Shown here: in pieces, positions 24,801 to 37,836 of the stretch
Numbering within the stretch: the stretch's first letter is position 1
Layout: every line of letters begins with the position of its first letter
Assembly (NCBI GenBank): GCA_964057225.1
Contig: OZ059898.1
Coordinates: 20,995,267 to 21,059,266 of the forward strand
Direction of reading: 5' to 3'
Origin: Auanema rhodensis
Lineage: Eukaryota > Nematoda > Chromadorea > Rhabditida > Rhabditidae
DNA length: 64,000 bases
Notes under the pieces: generated by a model
Databases searched by the model: none
The model's input: only the letters and a program-made list of their open reading frames with translations
What the model was told of the DNA's origin: nothing
Position numbers and translations under genes: made by a program

Positions 24801-26928
24801 CTAATTAAATGTATACGTGATGTGCACTTGGTATGTAACTCGCTTCACGTGAAAGATAAAGAGATGCGGTTTTCAAAATTAGATTCCCCATGTCCATATT
24901 AGTCTAAAAACAAATTTTTATTGATATTGGTTCATGGTAACCATGACTTTGAAATTTACGTGAACTTTAATTTATGCTAATTAAATGTACACGTGATGTG
25001 CACTTGGTATGTAACTCGCTTCACGTGAAAGATAAAGAGATGCGGTTTTCAAAATTAGATTCCCCATGTCCATATTAGTCTAAAAACAAATTTTTATTGA
25101 TATTGGTGCATGGTAACCATGACTTTGAAATTTACGTGAACTTTAATTTATGCTAATTAAATGTACACGTGATGTGCACTTGGTATGTAACTCGCTTCAC
25201 GTGAAAGATAAAGAGATGCTGTTTTCAAAATTAGATTCCCCATGTCCATATTAGTCTAAAAACAAATTTTTATTGATATTGGTGCATGGTAACCATGACT
25301 TTGAAATTTACGTGAACTTTAATTTATGCTAATTAAATGTACACGTGATGTGCACTTGGTATGTAACTCGCTTCACGTGAAAGATAAAGAGATGCGGTTT
25401 TCAAAATTAGATTCCCCATGTCCATATTAGTTTAAAAACAAATTTTTATTGATATTGGTGCATGGTAACCATGACTTTGAAATTTACGTGAACTTTAATT
25501 TATGCTAATTAAATGTACACGTGATGTGCACTTGGTATGTAACTCGCTTCACGTGAAAGATAAAAAGATGCGGTTTTCAAAATTAGATTCCCCATGTCCA
25601 TATTAGTCTAAAAACAAATTTTTATTGATATTGGTGCATGGTAACCATGACTTTGAAATTTACGTGAACTTTAATTTATGCTAATTAAATGTACACGTGA
25701 TGTGCACTTGGTATGTAACTCGCTTCACGTGAAAGATAAAGAGATGCGGTTTTCAAAATTAGATTCCCCATGTCCATATTAGTCTAAAAACAAATTTTTA
25801 TTGATATTGGTGCATGGTAACCATGACTTTGAAATTTACGTGAACTTTAATTTATGCTAATTAAATGTACACGTGATGTGCACTTGGTATGTAACTCGCT
25901 TCACGTGAAAGATAAAGAGATGCTGTTTTCAAAATTAGATTCCCCATGTCCATATTAGTCTAAAAACAAATTTTTATTGATATTGGTGCATGGTAACCAT
26001 GACTTTGAAATTTACGTGAACTTTAATTTATGCTAATTAAATGTACACGTGATGTGCACTTGGTATGTAACTCGCTTCACGTGAAAGATAAAGAGATGCG
26101 GTTTTCAAAATTAGATTCCCCATGTCCATATTAGTCTAAAAACAAATTTTTATTGATATTGGTGCATGGTAACCATGACTTTGAAATTTACGTGAACTTT
26201 AATTTATGCTAATTAAATGTACACGTGATGTGCACTTGGTATGTAACTCGCTTCACGTGTAAGATGAAGAGATGCGGTTTTCAAAATTAGATTCCCCATG
26301 TCCATATTAGTCTAAAAACAAATTTTTATTGATATTGGTTCATGGTAACCATGACTTTGAAATTTACGTGAACTTTAATTTATGCTAATTAAATGTATAC
26401 GTGATGTGCACTTGGTATGTAACTCGCTTCACGTGAAAGATAAAGAGATGCGGTTTTCAAAATTAGATTCCCCATGTCCATATTAGTCTAAAAACAAATT
26501 TTTATTGATATTGGTTCATGGTAACCATGACTTTGAAATTTACGTGAACTTTAATTTATGCTAATTAAATGTACACGTGATGTGCACTTGGTATGTAACT
26601 CGCTTCACGTGAAAGATAAAGAGATGCGGTTTTCAAAATTAGATTCCCCATGTCCATATTAGTCTAAAAACAAATTTTTATTGATATTGGTGCATGGTAA
26701 CCATGACTTTGAAATTTACGTGAACTTTAATTTATGCTAATTAAATGTACACGTGATGTGCACTTGGTATGTAACTCGCTTCACGTGAAAGATAAAGAGA
26801 TGCTGTTTTCAAAATTAGATTCCCCATGTCCATATTAGTCTAAAAACAAATTTTTATTGATATTGGTGCATGGTAACCATGACTTTGAAATTTACGTGAA
26901 CTTTAATTTATGCTAATTAAATGTACAC
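21825..26928. repeat. Degenerate 10/10/9-monomer HOR series
   Basis: p88T units start each block at 21825, 23585 and 25345, and the next begins at 26929. Blocks are therefore 1760, 1760 and 1584 bp. Each starts p88T then p45A. The first two continue with p36T+p42G, p116T, gatg, gtaa, p116T+p174T and p116T. The third instead has a plain unit, p52T, a plain unit, then p36T+p42G with p174T. Copies match in order but not exactly, so this series looks older or more rearranged than the HORs at the right end of the window. Confidence 0.68.
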
Positions 26929-27808
26929 GTGATGTGCACTTGGTATGTAACTCGCTTCACGTGAAAGATAAAGAGATGCGGTTTTCAAAATTAGATTCCC
27001 CATGTCCATATTAGTTTAAAAACAAATTTTTATTGATATTGGTGCATGGTAACCATGACTTTGAAATTTACGTGAACTTTAATTTATGCTAATTAAATGT
27101 ACACGTGATGTGCACTTGGTATGTAACTCGCTTCACGTGAAAGATAAAAAGATGCGGTTTTCAAAATTAGATTCCCCATGTCCATATTAGTCTAAAAACA
27201 AATTTTTATTGATATTGGTGCATGGTAACCATGACTTTGAAATTTACGTGAACTTTAATTTATGCTAATTAAATGTACACGTGATGTGCACTTGGTATGT
27301 AACTCGCTTCACGTGTAAGATGAAGAGATGCGGTTTTCAAAATTAGATTCCCCATGTCCATATTAGTCTAAAAACAAATTTTTATTGATATTGGTTCATG
27401 GTAACCATGACTTTGAAATTTACGTGAACTTTAATTTATGCTAATTAAATGTACACGTGATGTGCACTTGGTATGTAACTCGCTTCACGTGAAAGATAAA
27501 GAGATGCGGTTTTCAAAATTAGATTCCCCATGTCCATATTAGTCTAAAAACAAATTTTTATTGATATTGGTTCATGGTAACCATGACTTTGAAATTTACG
27601 TGAACTTTAATTTATGCTAATTAAATGTACACGTGATGTGCACTTGGTATGTAACTCGCTTCACGTGAAAAATAAAGAGATGCGGTTTTCAAAATTAGAT
27701 TCCCCATGTCCATATTAGTCTAAAAACAAATTTTTTTTGATATTGGTGCATGGTAACCATGACTTTGAAATTTACGTGAACTTTAATTTATGCTAATTAA
27801 ATGTACAC
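26929..27808. repeat. Five-monomer stretch resembling 21825-22704
   Basis: Units run p88T, p45A, p36T+p42G, p116T, then a unit with an uninterrupted eight-T run (27731-27738). The same five-type order ends in the same T-run at 21825-22704 (T-run 22627-22634), 5104 bp (29 monomers) away. The second T-run unit differs by A at p39. The following units also agree in having gatg at p39-p42. Confidence 0.75.
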
Positions 27809-29744
27809 GTGATGTGCACTTGGTATGTAACTCGCTTCACGTGAAAGATGAAGAGATGCGGTTTTCAAAATTAGATTCCCCATGTCCATATTAGTCTAAA
27901 AACAAATTTTTATTGATATTGGTTCATGGTAACCATGACTTTGAAATTTACGTGAACTTTAATTTATGCTAATTAAATGTATACGTGATGTGCACTTGGT
28001 ATGTAACTCGCTTCACGTGAAAGATAAAGAGATGCGGTTTTCAAAATTAGATTCCCCATGTCCATATTAGTCTAAAAACAAATTTTTATTGATATTGGTG
28101 CATGGTAACCATGACTTTGAAATTTACGTGAACTTTAATTTATGCTAATTAAATGTACACGTGATGTGCACTTGGTATGTAACTCGCTTCACGTGAAAGA
28201 TAAAGAGATGCGGTTTACAAAATTAGATTCCTCATGTCCATATTAGTTTAAAAACAAATTTTTATTGATATTGGTGCATGGTAACCATGACTTTGAAATT
28301 TACGTGAACTTTAATTTATGCTAATTAAATGTACACGTGATGTGCACTTGGTATGTAACTCGCTTCACGTGAAAGATAAAGAGATGCGGTTTTCAAAATT
28401 AGATTCCCCATGTCCATATTAGTCTAAAAACAAATTTTTATTTATATTGGTGCATGGTAACCATGACTTTGAAATTTACGTGAACTTTAATTTATGCTAA
28501 TTAAATGTACACGTGATGTGCACTTGGTATGTAACTCGCTTCACGTGAAAGATAAAGAGATGCGGTTTTCAAAATTAGATTCCCCATGTCCATATTAGTC
28601 TAAAAACAAATTTTTATTGATATTGGTGCATGGTAACCATGACTTTGAAATTTACGTGAACTTTAATTTATGCTAATTAAATGTACACGTGATGTGCACT
28701 TGGTATGTAACTCGCTTCACGTGAAAGATGAAGAGATGCGGTTTTCAAAATTAGATTCCCCATGTCCATATTAGTCTAAAAACAAATTTTTATTGATATT
28801 GGTGCATGGTAACCATGACTTTGAAATTTACGTGAACTTTAATTTATGCTAATTAAATGTACACGTGATGTGCACTTGGTATGTAACTCGCTTCACGTGA
28901 AAGTAAAAGAGATGCGGTTTTCAAAATTAGATTCCCCATGTCCATATTAGTCTAAAAACAAATTTTTATTGATATTGGTTCATGGTAACCATGACTTTGA
29001 AATTTACGTGAACTTTAATTTATGCTAATTAAATGTATACGTGATGTGCACTTGGTATGTAACTCGCTTCACGTGAAAGATAAAGAGATGCGGTTTTCAA
29101 AATTAGATTCCCCATGTCCATATTAGTCTAAAAACAAATTTTTATTGATATTGGTGCATGGTAACCATGACTTTGAAATTTACGTGAACTTTAATTTATG
29201 CTAATTAAATGTACACGTGATGTGCACTTGGTATGTAACTCGCTTCACGTGAAAGATAAAGAGATGCGGTTTACAAAATTAGATTCCTCATGTCCATATT
29301 AGTTTAAAAACAAATTTTTATTGATATTGGTGCATGGTAACCATGACTTTGAAATTTACGTGAACTTTAATTTATGCTAATTAAATGTACACGTGATGTG
29401 CACTTGGTATGTAACTCGCTTCACGTGAAAGATAAAGAGATGCGGTTTTCAAAATTAGATTCCCCATGTCCATATTAGTCTAAAAACAAATTTTTATTTA
29501 TATTGGTGCATGGTAACCATGACTTTGAAATTTACGTGAACTTTAATTTATGCTAATTAAATGTACACGTGATGTGCACTTGGTATGTAACTCGCTTCAC
29601 GTGAAAGATAAAGAGATGCGGTTTTCAAAATTAGATTCCCCATGTCCATATTAGTCTAAAAACAAATTTTTATTGATATTGGTGCATGGTAACCATGACT
29701 TTGAAATTTACGTGAACTTTAATTTATGCTAATTAAATGTACAC
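27809..29744. repeat. 6-monomer HOR (1056 bp), imperfect tandem pair
   Basis: A unit combining p57A, CCTCATG and p88T occurs at 28161 and 29217. It is followed each time by one with TATTTATATT in place of TATTGATATT (28337 and 29393). Both pairs lie 1056 bp apart. Four units match in marker order (27985-28688 and 29041-29744), and the units just before them share p116T+p174T. The unit between (28689) carries gatg at p39-p42. Confidence 0.82.
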
Positions 29745-31856
29745 GTGATGTGCACTTGGTATGTAACTCGCTTCACGTGAAAGATAAAGAGATGCTGTTT
29801 TCAAAATTAGATTCCCCATGTCCATATTAGTCTAAAAACAAATTTTTATTGATATTGGTTCATGGTAACCATGACTTTGAAATTTACGTGAACTTTAATT
29901 TATGCTAATTAAATGTATACGTGATGTGCACTTGGTATGTAACTCGCTTCACGTGAAAGATAAAGAGATGCGGTTTTCAAAATTAGATTCCCCATGTCCA
30001 TATTAGTCTAAAAACAAATTTTTATTGATATTGGTTCATGGTAACCATGACTTTGAAATTTACGTGAACTTTAATTTATGCTAATTAAATGTACACGGGA
30101 TGTGCACTTGGTATGTAACTCGCTTCACGTGAAAGATAAAGAGATGCGGTTTTCAAAATTAGATTCCCCATGTCCATATTAGTCTAAAAACAAATTTTTA
30201 TTGATATTGGTTCATGGTAACCATGACTTTGAAATTTACGTGAACTTTAATTTATGCTAATTAAATGTATACGTGATGTGCACTTGGTATGTAACTCGCT
30301 TCACGTGAAAGATAAAGAGATGCGGTTTTCAAAATTAGATTCCCCATGTCCATATTAGTCTAAAAACAAATTTTTATTGATATTGGTTCATGGTAACCAT
30401 GACTTTGAAATTTACGTGAACTTTAATTTATGCTAATTAAATGTACACGTGATGTGCACTTGGTATGTAACTCGCTTCACGTGAAAGATAAAGAGATGCG
30501 GTTTTCAAAATTAGATTCCCCATGTCCATATTAGTCTAAAAACAAATTTTTATTTATATTGCTGCATGGTAACCATGACTTTGAAATTTACGTGAACTTT
30601 AATTTATGCTAATTAAATGTACACGTGATGTGCACTTGGTATGTAACTCGCTTCACGTGAAAGATAAAGAGATGCGGTTTTCAAAATTAGATTCCCCATG
30701 TCCATATTAGTCTAAAAACAAATTTTTATTGATATTGGTGCATGGTAACCATGACTTTGAAATTTACGTGAACTTTAATTTATGCTAATTAAATGTACAC
30801 GTGATGTGCACTTGGTATGTAACTCGCTTCACGTGAAAGATAAAGAGATGCTGTTTTCAAAATTAGATTCCCCATGTCCATATTAGTCTAAAAACAAATT
30901 TTTATTGATATTGGTTCATGGTAACCATGACTTTGAAATTTACGTGAACTTTAATTTATGCTAATTAAATGTATACGTGATGTGCACTTGGTATGTAACT
31001 CGCTTCACGTGAAAGATAAAGAGATGCGGTTTTCAAAATTAGATTCCCCATGTTCATATTAGTCTAAAAACAAATTTTTATTGATATTGGTTCATGGTAA
31101 CCATGACTTTGAAATTTACGTGAACTTTAATTTATGCTAATTAAATGTACACGTGATGTGCACTTGGTATGTAACTCGCTTCACGTGAAAGATAAAGAGA
31201 TGCGGTTTTCAAAATTAGATTCCCCATGTCCATATTAGTCTAAAAACAAATTTTTATTGATATTGGTTCATGGTAACCATGACTTTGAAATTTACGTGAA
31301 CTTTAATTTATGCTAATTAAATGTATACGTGATGTGCACTTGGTATGTAACTCGCTTCACGTGAAAGATAAAGAGATGCGGTTTTCAAAATTAGATTCCC
31401 CATGTCCATATTAGTCTAAAAACAAATTTTTATTGATATTGGTTCATGGTAACCATGACTTTGAAATTTACGTGAACTTTAATTTATGCTAATTAAATGT
31501 ACACGTGATGTGCACTTGGTATGTAACTCGCTTCACGTGAAAGATAAAGAGATGCGGTTTTCAAAATTAGATTCCCCATGTCCATATTAGTCTAAAAACA
31601 AATTTTTATTGATATTGGTGCATGGTAACCATGACTTTGAAATTTACGTGAACTTTAATTTATGCTAATTAAATGTACACGTGATGTGCACTTGGTATGT
31701 AACTCGCTTCACGTGAAAAATAAAGAGATGCGGTTTTCAAAATTAGATTCCCCATGTCCATATTAGTCTAAAAACAAATTTTTATTGATATTGGTGCATG
31801 GTAACCATGACTTTGAAATTTACGTGAACTTTAATTTATGCTAATTAAATGTACAC
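29745..31856. repeat. Second 6-monomer series (1056 bp), two copies
   Basis: The order p52T+p116T+p174T; p116T; p116T+p174T; p116T; p116G; p116G appears at 29745-30800 and again at 30801-31856. Copies differ by private changes: G at p2 in the unit at 30097 (CACGGG instead of CACGTG), TATTTATATTGCTGC in the unit at 30449, TGTTCAT near 31052, and A at p39 in the unit at 31681. The p52T unit followed by a p116T unit also occurs in the 9-mer at 177-3344. Confidence 0.72.
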
Positions 31857-34800
31857 GTGATGTGCACTTGGTATGTAACTCGCTTCACGTGAAAAATAAA
31901 GAGATGCGGTTTTCAAAATTAGATTCCCCATGTCCATATTAGTCTAAAAACAATTTTTATTGATATTGGTGCATGGTAACCATGACTTTGAAATTTACGT
32001 GAACTTTAATTTATGCTAATTAAATGTACACGTGATGTGCACTTGGTATGTAACTCGCTTCACGTGAAAGATAAAGAGATGCGGTTTTCAAAATTAGATT
32101 CCCCATGTCCATATTAGTCTAAAAACAAATTTTTATTGATATTGGTGCATGGTAACCATGACTTTGAAATTTACGTGAACTTTAATTTATGCTAATTAAA
32201 TGTACACGTGATGTGCACTTGGTATGTAACTCGCTTCACGTGAAAGATAAAGAGATGCGGTTTTCAAAATTAGATTCCCCATGTCCATATTAGTCTAAAA
32301 ACAAATTTTTATTGATATTGGTGCATGGTAACCATGACTTTGAAATTTACGTGAACTTTAATTTATGCTAATTAAATGTACACGTGATGTGCACTTGGTA
32401 TGTAACTCGCTTCACGTGAAAAATAAAGAGATGCGGTTTTCAAAATTAGATTCCCCATGTCCATATTAGTCTAAAAACAAATTTTCATTGATATTGGTGC
32501 ATGGTAACCATGACTTTGAAATTTACGTGAACTTTAATTTATGCTAATTAAATGTACACGTGATGTGCACTTGGTATGTAACTCGCTTCACGTGAAAAAT
32601 AAAGAGATGCAGTTTTCAAAATTAGATTCCCCATGTCCATATTAGTCTAAAAACAATTTTTATTGATATTGGTGCATGGTAACCATGACTTTGAAATTTA
32701 CGTGAACTTTAATTTATGCTAATTAAATGTACACGTGATGTGCACTTGGTATGTAACTCGCTTCACGTGAAAGATAAAGAGATGCGGTTTTCAAAATTAG
32801 ATTCCCCATGTCCATATTAGTCTAAAAACAAATTTTTATTGATATTGGTGCATGGTAACCATGACTTTGAAATTTACGTGAACTTTAATTTATGCTAATT
32901 AAATGTACACGTGATGTGCACTTGGTATGTAACTCGCTTCACGTGAAAGATAAAGAGATGCGGTTTTCAAAATTAGATTCCCCATGTCCATATTAGTCTA
33001 AAAACAAATTTTTATTGATATTGGTGCATGGTAACCATGACTTTGAAATTTACGTGAACTTTAATTTATTCTAATTAAATGTACACGTGATGTGCACTTG
33101 GTATGTAACTCGCTTCACGTGAAAGATAAAGAGATGCTGTTTTCAAAATTAGATTCCCCATGTCCATATTAGTCTAAAAACAAATTTTTATTGATATTGG
33201 TTCATGGTAACCATGACTTTGAAATTTACGTGAACTTTAATTTATGCTAATTAAATGTATACGTGATGTGCACTTGGTATGTAACTCGCTTCACGTGAAA
33301 GATAAAGAGATGCGGTTTTCAAAATTAGATTCCCCATGTCCATATTAGTCTAAAAACAAATTTTTATTGATATTGGTTCATGGTAACCATGACTTTGAAA
33401 TTTACGTGAACTTTAATTTATGCTAATTAAATGTACACGTGATGTGCACTTGGTATGTAACTCGCTTCACGTGAAAGATAAAGAGATGCGGTTTTCAAAA
33501 TTAGATTCCCCATGTCCATATTAGTCTAAAAACAAATTTTTATTGATATTGGTGCATGGTAACCATGACTTTGAAATTTACGTGAACTTTAATTTATGCT
33601 AATTAAATGTACACGTGATGTGCACTTGGTATGTAACTCGCTTCACGTGAAAAATAAAGAGATGCGGTTTTCAAAATTAGATTCCCCATGTCCATATTAG
33701 TCTAAAAACAAATTTTTATTGATATTGGTGCATGGTAACCATGACTTTGAAATTTACGTGAACTTTAATTTATGCTAATTAAATGTACACGTGATGTGCA
33801 CTTGGTATGTAACTCGCTTCACGTGAAAGATAAAGAGATGCGGTTTTCAAAATTAGATTCCCCATGTCCATATTAGTCTAAAAACAAATTTTTATTGATA
33901 TTGGTGCATGGTAACCATGACTTTGAAATTTACGTGAACTTTAATTTATGCTAATTAAATGTACACGTGATGTGCACTTGGTATGTAACTCGCTTCACGT
34001 GAAAGGTAAAAAGATGCGGTTTTCAAAATTAGATTCCCCATGTCCATATTAGTCTAAAAACAAATTTTTATTGATATTGGTGCATGGTAACCATGACTTT
34101 GAAATTTACGTGAACTTTAATTTATGCTAATTAAATGTACACGTGATGTGCACTTGGTATGTAACTCGCTTCACGTGAAAGATAAAGAGATGCGGTTTTC
34201 AAAATTAGATTCCCCATGTCCATATTAGTCTAAAAACAAATTTTTATTGATATTGGTTCATGGTAACCATGACTTTGAAATTTACGTGAACTTTAATTTA
34301 TGCTAATTAAATGTACACGTGATGTGCACTTGGTATGTAACTCGCTTCACGTAAAAGATAAAGAGATGCGGTTCTCAAAATTAGATTCCCCATGTCCATA
34401 TTAGTCTAAAAACAAATTTTTATTGATATTGGTGCATGGTAACCATGACTTTGAAATTTACGTGAACTTTAATTTATGCTAATTAAATGTACACGTGATG
34501 TGCACTTGGTATGTAACTCGCTTCACGTGAAAGATAAAGAGATGCGATTTTCAAAATTAGATTCCCCATGTCCATATTAGTTTAAAAACAAATTTTTATT
34601 GATATTGGTGCATGGTAACCATGACTTTGAAATTTACGTGAACTTTAATTTATGCTAATTAAATGTACACGTGATGTGCACTTGGTATGTAACTCGCTTC
34701 ACGTGAAAGATAAAAAGATGCGGTTTTCAAAATTAGATTCCCCATGTCCATATTAGTCTAAAAACAAATTTTTATTGATATTGGTTCATGGTAACCATGA

Positions 34801-37800
34801 CTTTGAAATTTACGTGAACTTTAATTTATGCTAATTAAATGTACACGTGATGTGCACTTGGTATGTAACTCGCTTCACGTGAAAGATAAAAAGATGCGGT
34901 TTTCAAAATTAGATTCCCCATGTCCATATTAGTCTAAAAACAATTTTTATTGATATTGGTGCATGGTAACCATGACTTTGAAATTTACGTGAACTTTAAT
35001 TTATGCTAATTAAATGTACACGTGATGTGCACTTGGTATGTAACTCGCTTCACGTGAAAGATAAAGAGATGCGGTTTTCAAAATTAGATTCCCCATGTCC
35101 ATATTAGTCTAAAAACAAATTTTTATTGATATTGGTGCATGGTAACCATGACTTTGAAATTTACGTGAACTTTAATTTATGCTAATTAAATGTACACGTG
35201 ATGTGCACTTGGTATGTAACTCGCTTCACGTGAAAGATAAAGAGATGCGGTTTTCAAAATTAGATTCCCCATGTCCATATTAGTCTAAAAACAAATTTTT
35301 ATTGATATTGGTGCATGGTAACCATGACTTTGAAATTTACGTGAACTTTAATTTATGCTAATTAAATGTACACGTGATGTGCACTTGGTATGTAACTCGC
35401 TTCACGTGAAAAATAAAGAGATGCGGTTTTCAAAATTAGATTCCCCATGTCCATATTAGTCTAAAAACAAATTTTCATTGATATTGGTGCATGGTAACCA
35501 TGACTTTGAAATTTACGTGAACTTTAATTTATGCTAATTAAATGTACACGTGATGTGCACTTGGTATGTAACTCGCTTCACGTGAAAAATAAAGAGATGC
35601 GGTTTTCAAAATTAGATTCCCCATGTCCATATTAGTCTAAAAACAATTTTTATTGATATTGGTGCATGGTAACCATGACTTTGAAATTTACGTGAACTTT
35701 AATTTATGCTAATTAAATGTACACGTGATGTGCACTTGGTATGTAACTCGCTTCACGTGAAAGATAAAGAGATGCGGTTTTCAAAATTAGATTCCCCATG
35801 TCCATATTAGTCTAAAAACAAATTTTTATTGATATTGGTGCATGGTAACCATGACTTTGAAATTTACGTGAACTTTAATTTATGCTAATTAAATGTACAC
35901 GTGATGTGCACTTGGTATGTAACTCGCTTCACGTGAAAGATAAAGAGATGCGGTTTTCAAAATTAGATTCCCCATGTCCATATTAGTCTAAAAACAAATT
36001 TTTATTGATATTGGTGCATGGTAACCATGACTTTGAAATTTACGTGAACTTTAATTTATTCTAATTAAATGTACACGTGATGTGCACTTGGTATGTAACT
36101 CGCTTCACGTGAAAGATAAAGAGATGCTGTTTTCAAAATTAGATTCCCCATGTCCATATTAGTCTAAAAACAAATTTTTATTGATATTGGTTCATGGTAA
36201 CCATGACTTTGAAATTTACGTGAACTTTAATTTATGCTAATTAAATGTATACGTGATGTGCACTTGGTATGTAACTCGCTTCACGTGAAAGATAAAGAGA
36301 TGCGGTTTTCAAAATTAGATTCCCCATGTCCATATTAGTCTAAAAACAAATTTTTATTGATATTGGTTCATGGTAACCATGACTTTGAAATTTACGTGAA
36401 CTTTAATTTATGCTAATTAAATGTACACGTGATGTGCACTTGGTATGTAACTCGCTTCACGTGAAAGATAAAGAGATGCGGTTTTCAAAATTAGATTCCC
36501 CATGTCCATATTAGTCTAAAAACAAATTTTTATTGATATTGGTGCATGGTAACCATGACTTTGAAATTTACGTGAACTTTAATTTATGCTAATTAAATGT
36601 ACACGTGATGTGCACTTGGTATGTAACTCGCTTCACGTGAAAAATAAAGAGATGCGGTTTTCAAAATTAGATTCCCCATGTCCATATTAGTCTAAAAACA
36701 AATTTTTATTGATATTGGTGCATGGTAACCATGACTTTGAAATTTACGTGAACTTTAATTTATGCTAATTAAATGTACACGTGATGTGCACTTGGTATGT
36801 AACTCGCTTCACGTGAAAGATAAAGAGATGCGGTTTTCAAAATTAGATTCCCCATGTCCATATTAGTCTAAAAACAAATTTTTATTGATATTGGTGCATG
36901 GTAACCATGACTTTGAAATTTACGTGAACTTTAATTTATGCTAATTAAATGTACACGTGATGTGCACTTGGTATGTAACTCGCTTCACGTGAAAGGTAAA
37001 AAGATGCGGTTTTCAAAATTAGATTCCCCATGTCCATATTAGTCTAAAAACAAATTTTTATTGATATTGGTTCATGGTAACCATGACTTTGAAATTTACG
37101 TGAACTTTAATTTATGCTAATTAAATGTATACGTGATGTGCACTTGGTATGTAACTCGCTTCACGTGAAAGATAAAGAGATGCGGTTTTCAAAATTAGAT
37201 TCCCCATGTCCATATTAGTCTAAAAACAAATTTTTATTGATATTGGTTCATGGTAACCATGACTTTGAAATTTACGTGAACTTTAATTTATGCTAATTAA
37301 ATGTACACGTGATGTGCACTTGGTATGTAACTCGCTTCACGTAAAAGATAAAGAGATGCGGTTCTCAAAATTAGATTCCCCATGTCCATATTAGTCTAAA
37401 AACAAATTTTTATTGAAATTGGTGCATGGTAACCATGACTTTGAAATTTACGTGAACTTTAATTTATGCTAATTAAATGTACACGTGATGTGCACTTGGT
37501 ATGTAACTCGCTTCACGTGAAAGATAAAGAGATGCGATTTTCAAAATTAGATTCCCCATGTCCATATTAGTTTAAAAACAAATTTTTATTGATATTGGTG
37601 CATGGTAACCATGACTTTGAAATTTACGTGAACTTTAATTTATGCTAATTAAATGTACACGTGATGTGCACTTGGTATGTAACTCGCTTCACGTGAAAGA
37701 TAAAAAGATGCGGTTTTCAAAATTAGATTCCCCATGTCCATATTAGTCTAAAAACAAATTTTTATTGATATTGGTTCATGGTAACCATGACTTTGAAATT

Positions 37801-37836
37801 TACGTGAACTTTAATTTATGCTAATTAAATGTACAC
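31857..37836. repeat. 17-monomer HOR (2990 bp), two tandem copies with shared deletions
   Basis: Copies are 31857-34846 and 34847-37836. Each is 17 x 176 minus 2, because the first and fifth units each lost one A from AAA (31952-31954, 32655-32657, 34942-34944, 35645-35647). Other rare marks are shared at the same 2990-bp offset: ATTTTCATTG (32481, 35471), TTATTCTAA (unit 7), p52T+p174T (unit 8), GGTAAAAAG (unit 13), p35A+p56C (unit 15) and p53A+p88T (unit 16). The first unit differs before the deletion: A at p39 in copy one, p45A in copy two. Unit 13 also differs in its right half. The last five units match the order used at the right end of the window. Confidence 0.93.

Noticed and set aside
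31857-37836. The AAA-to-AA changes as sequencing or assembly errors
   Set aside because: Both deletions occur at the same places in the two 2990-bp copies, together with other shared rare marks, so at least these are inherited. The copies themselves could still be an assembly duplication.
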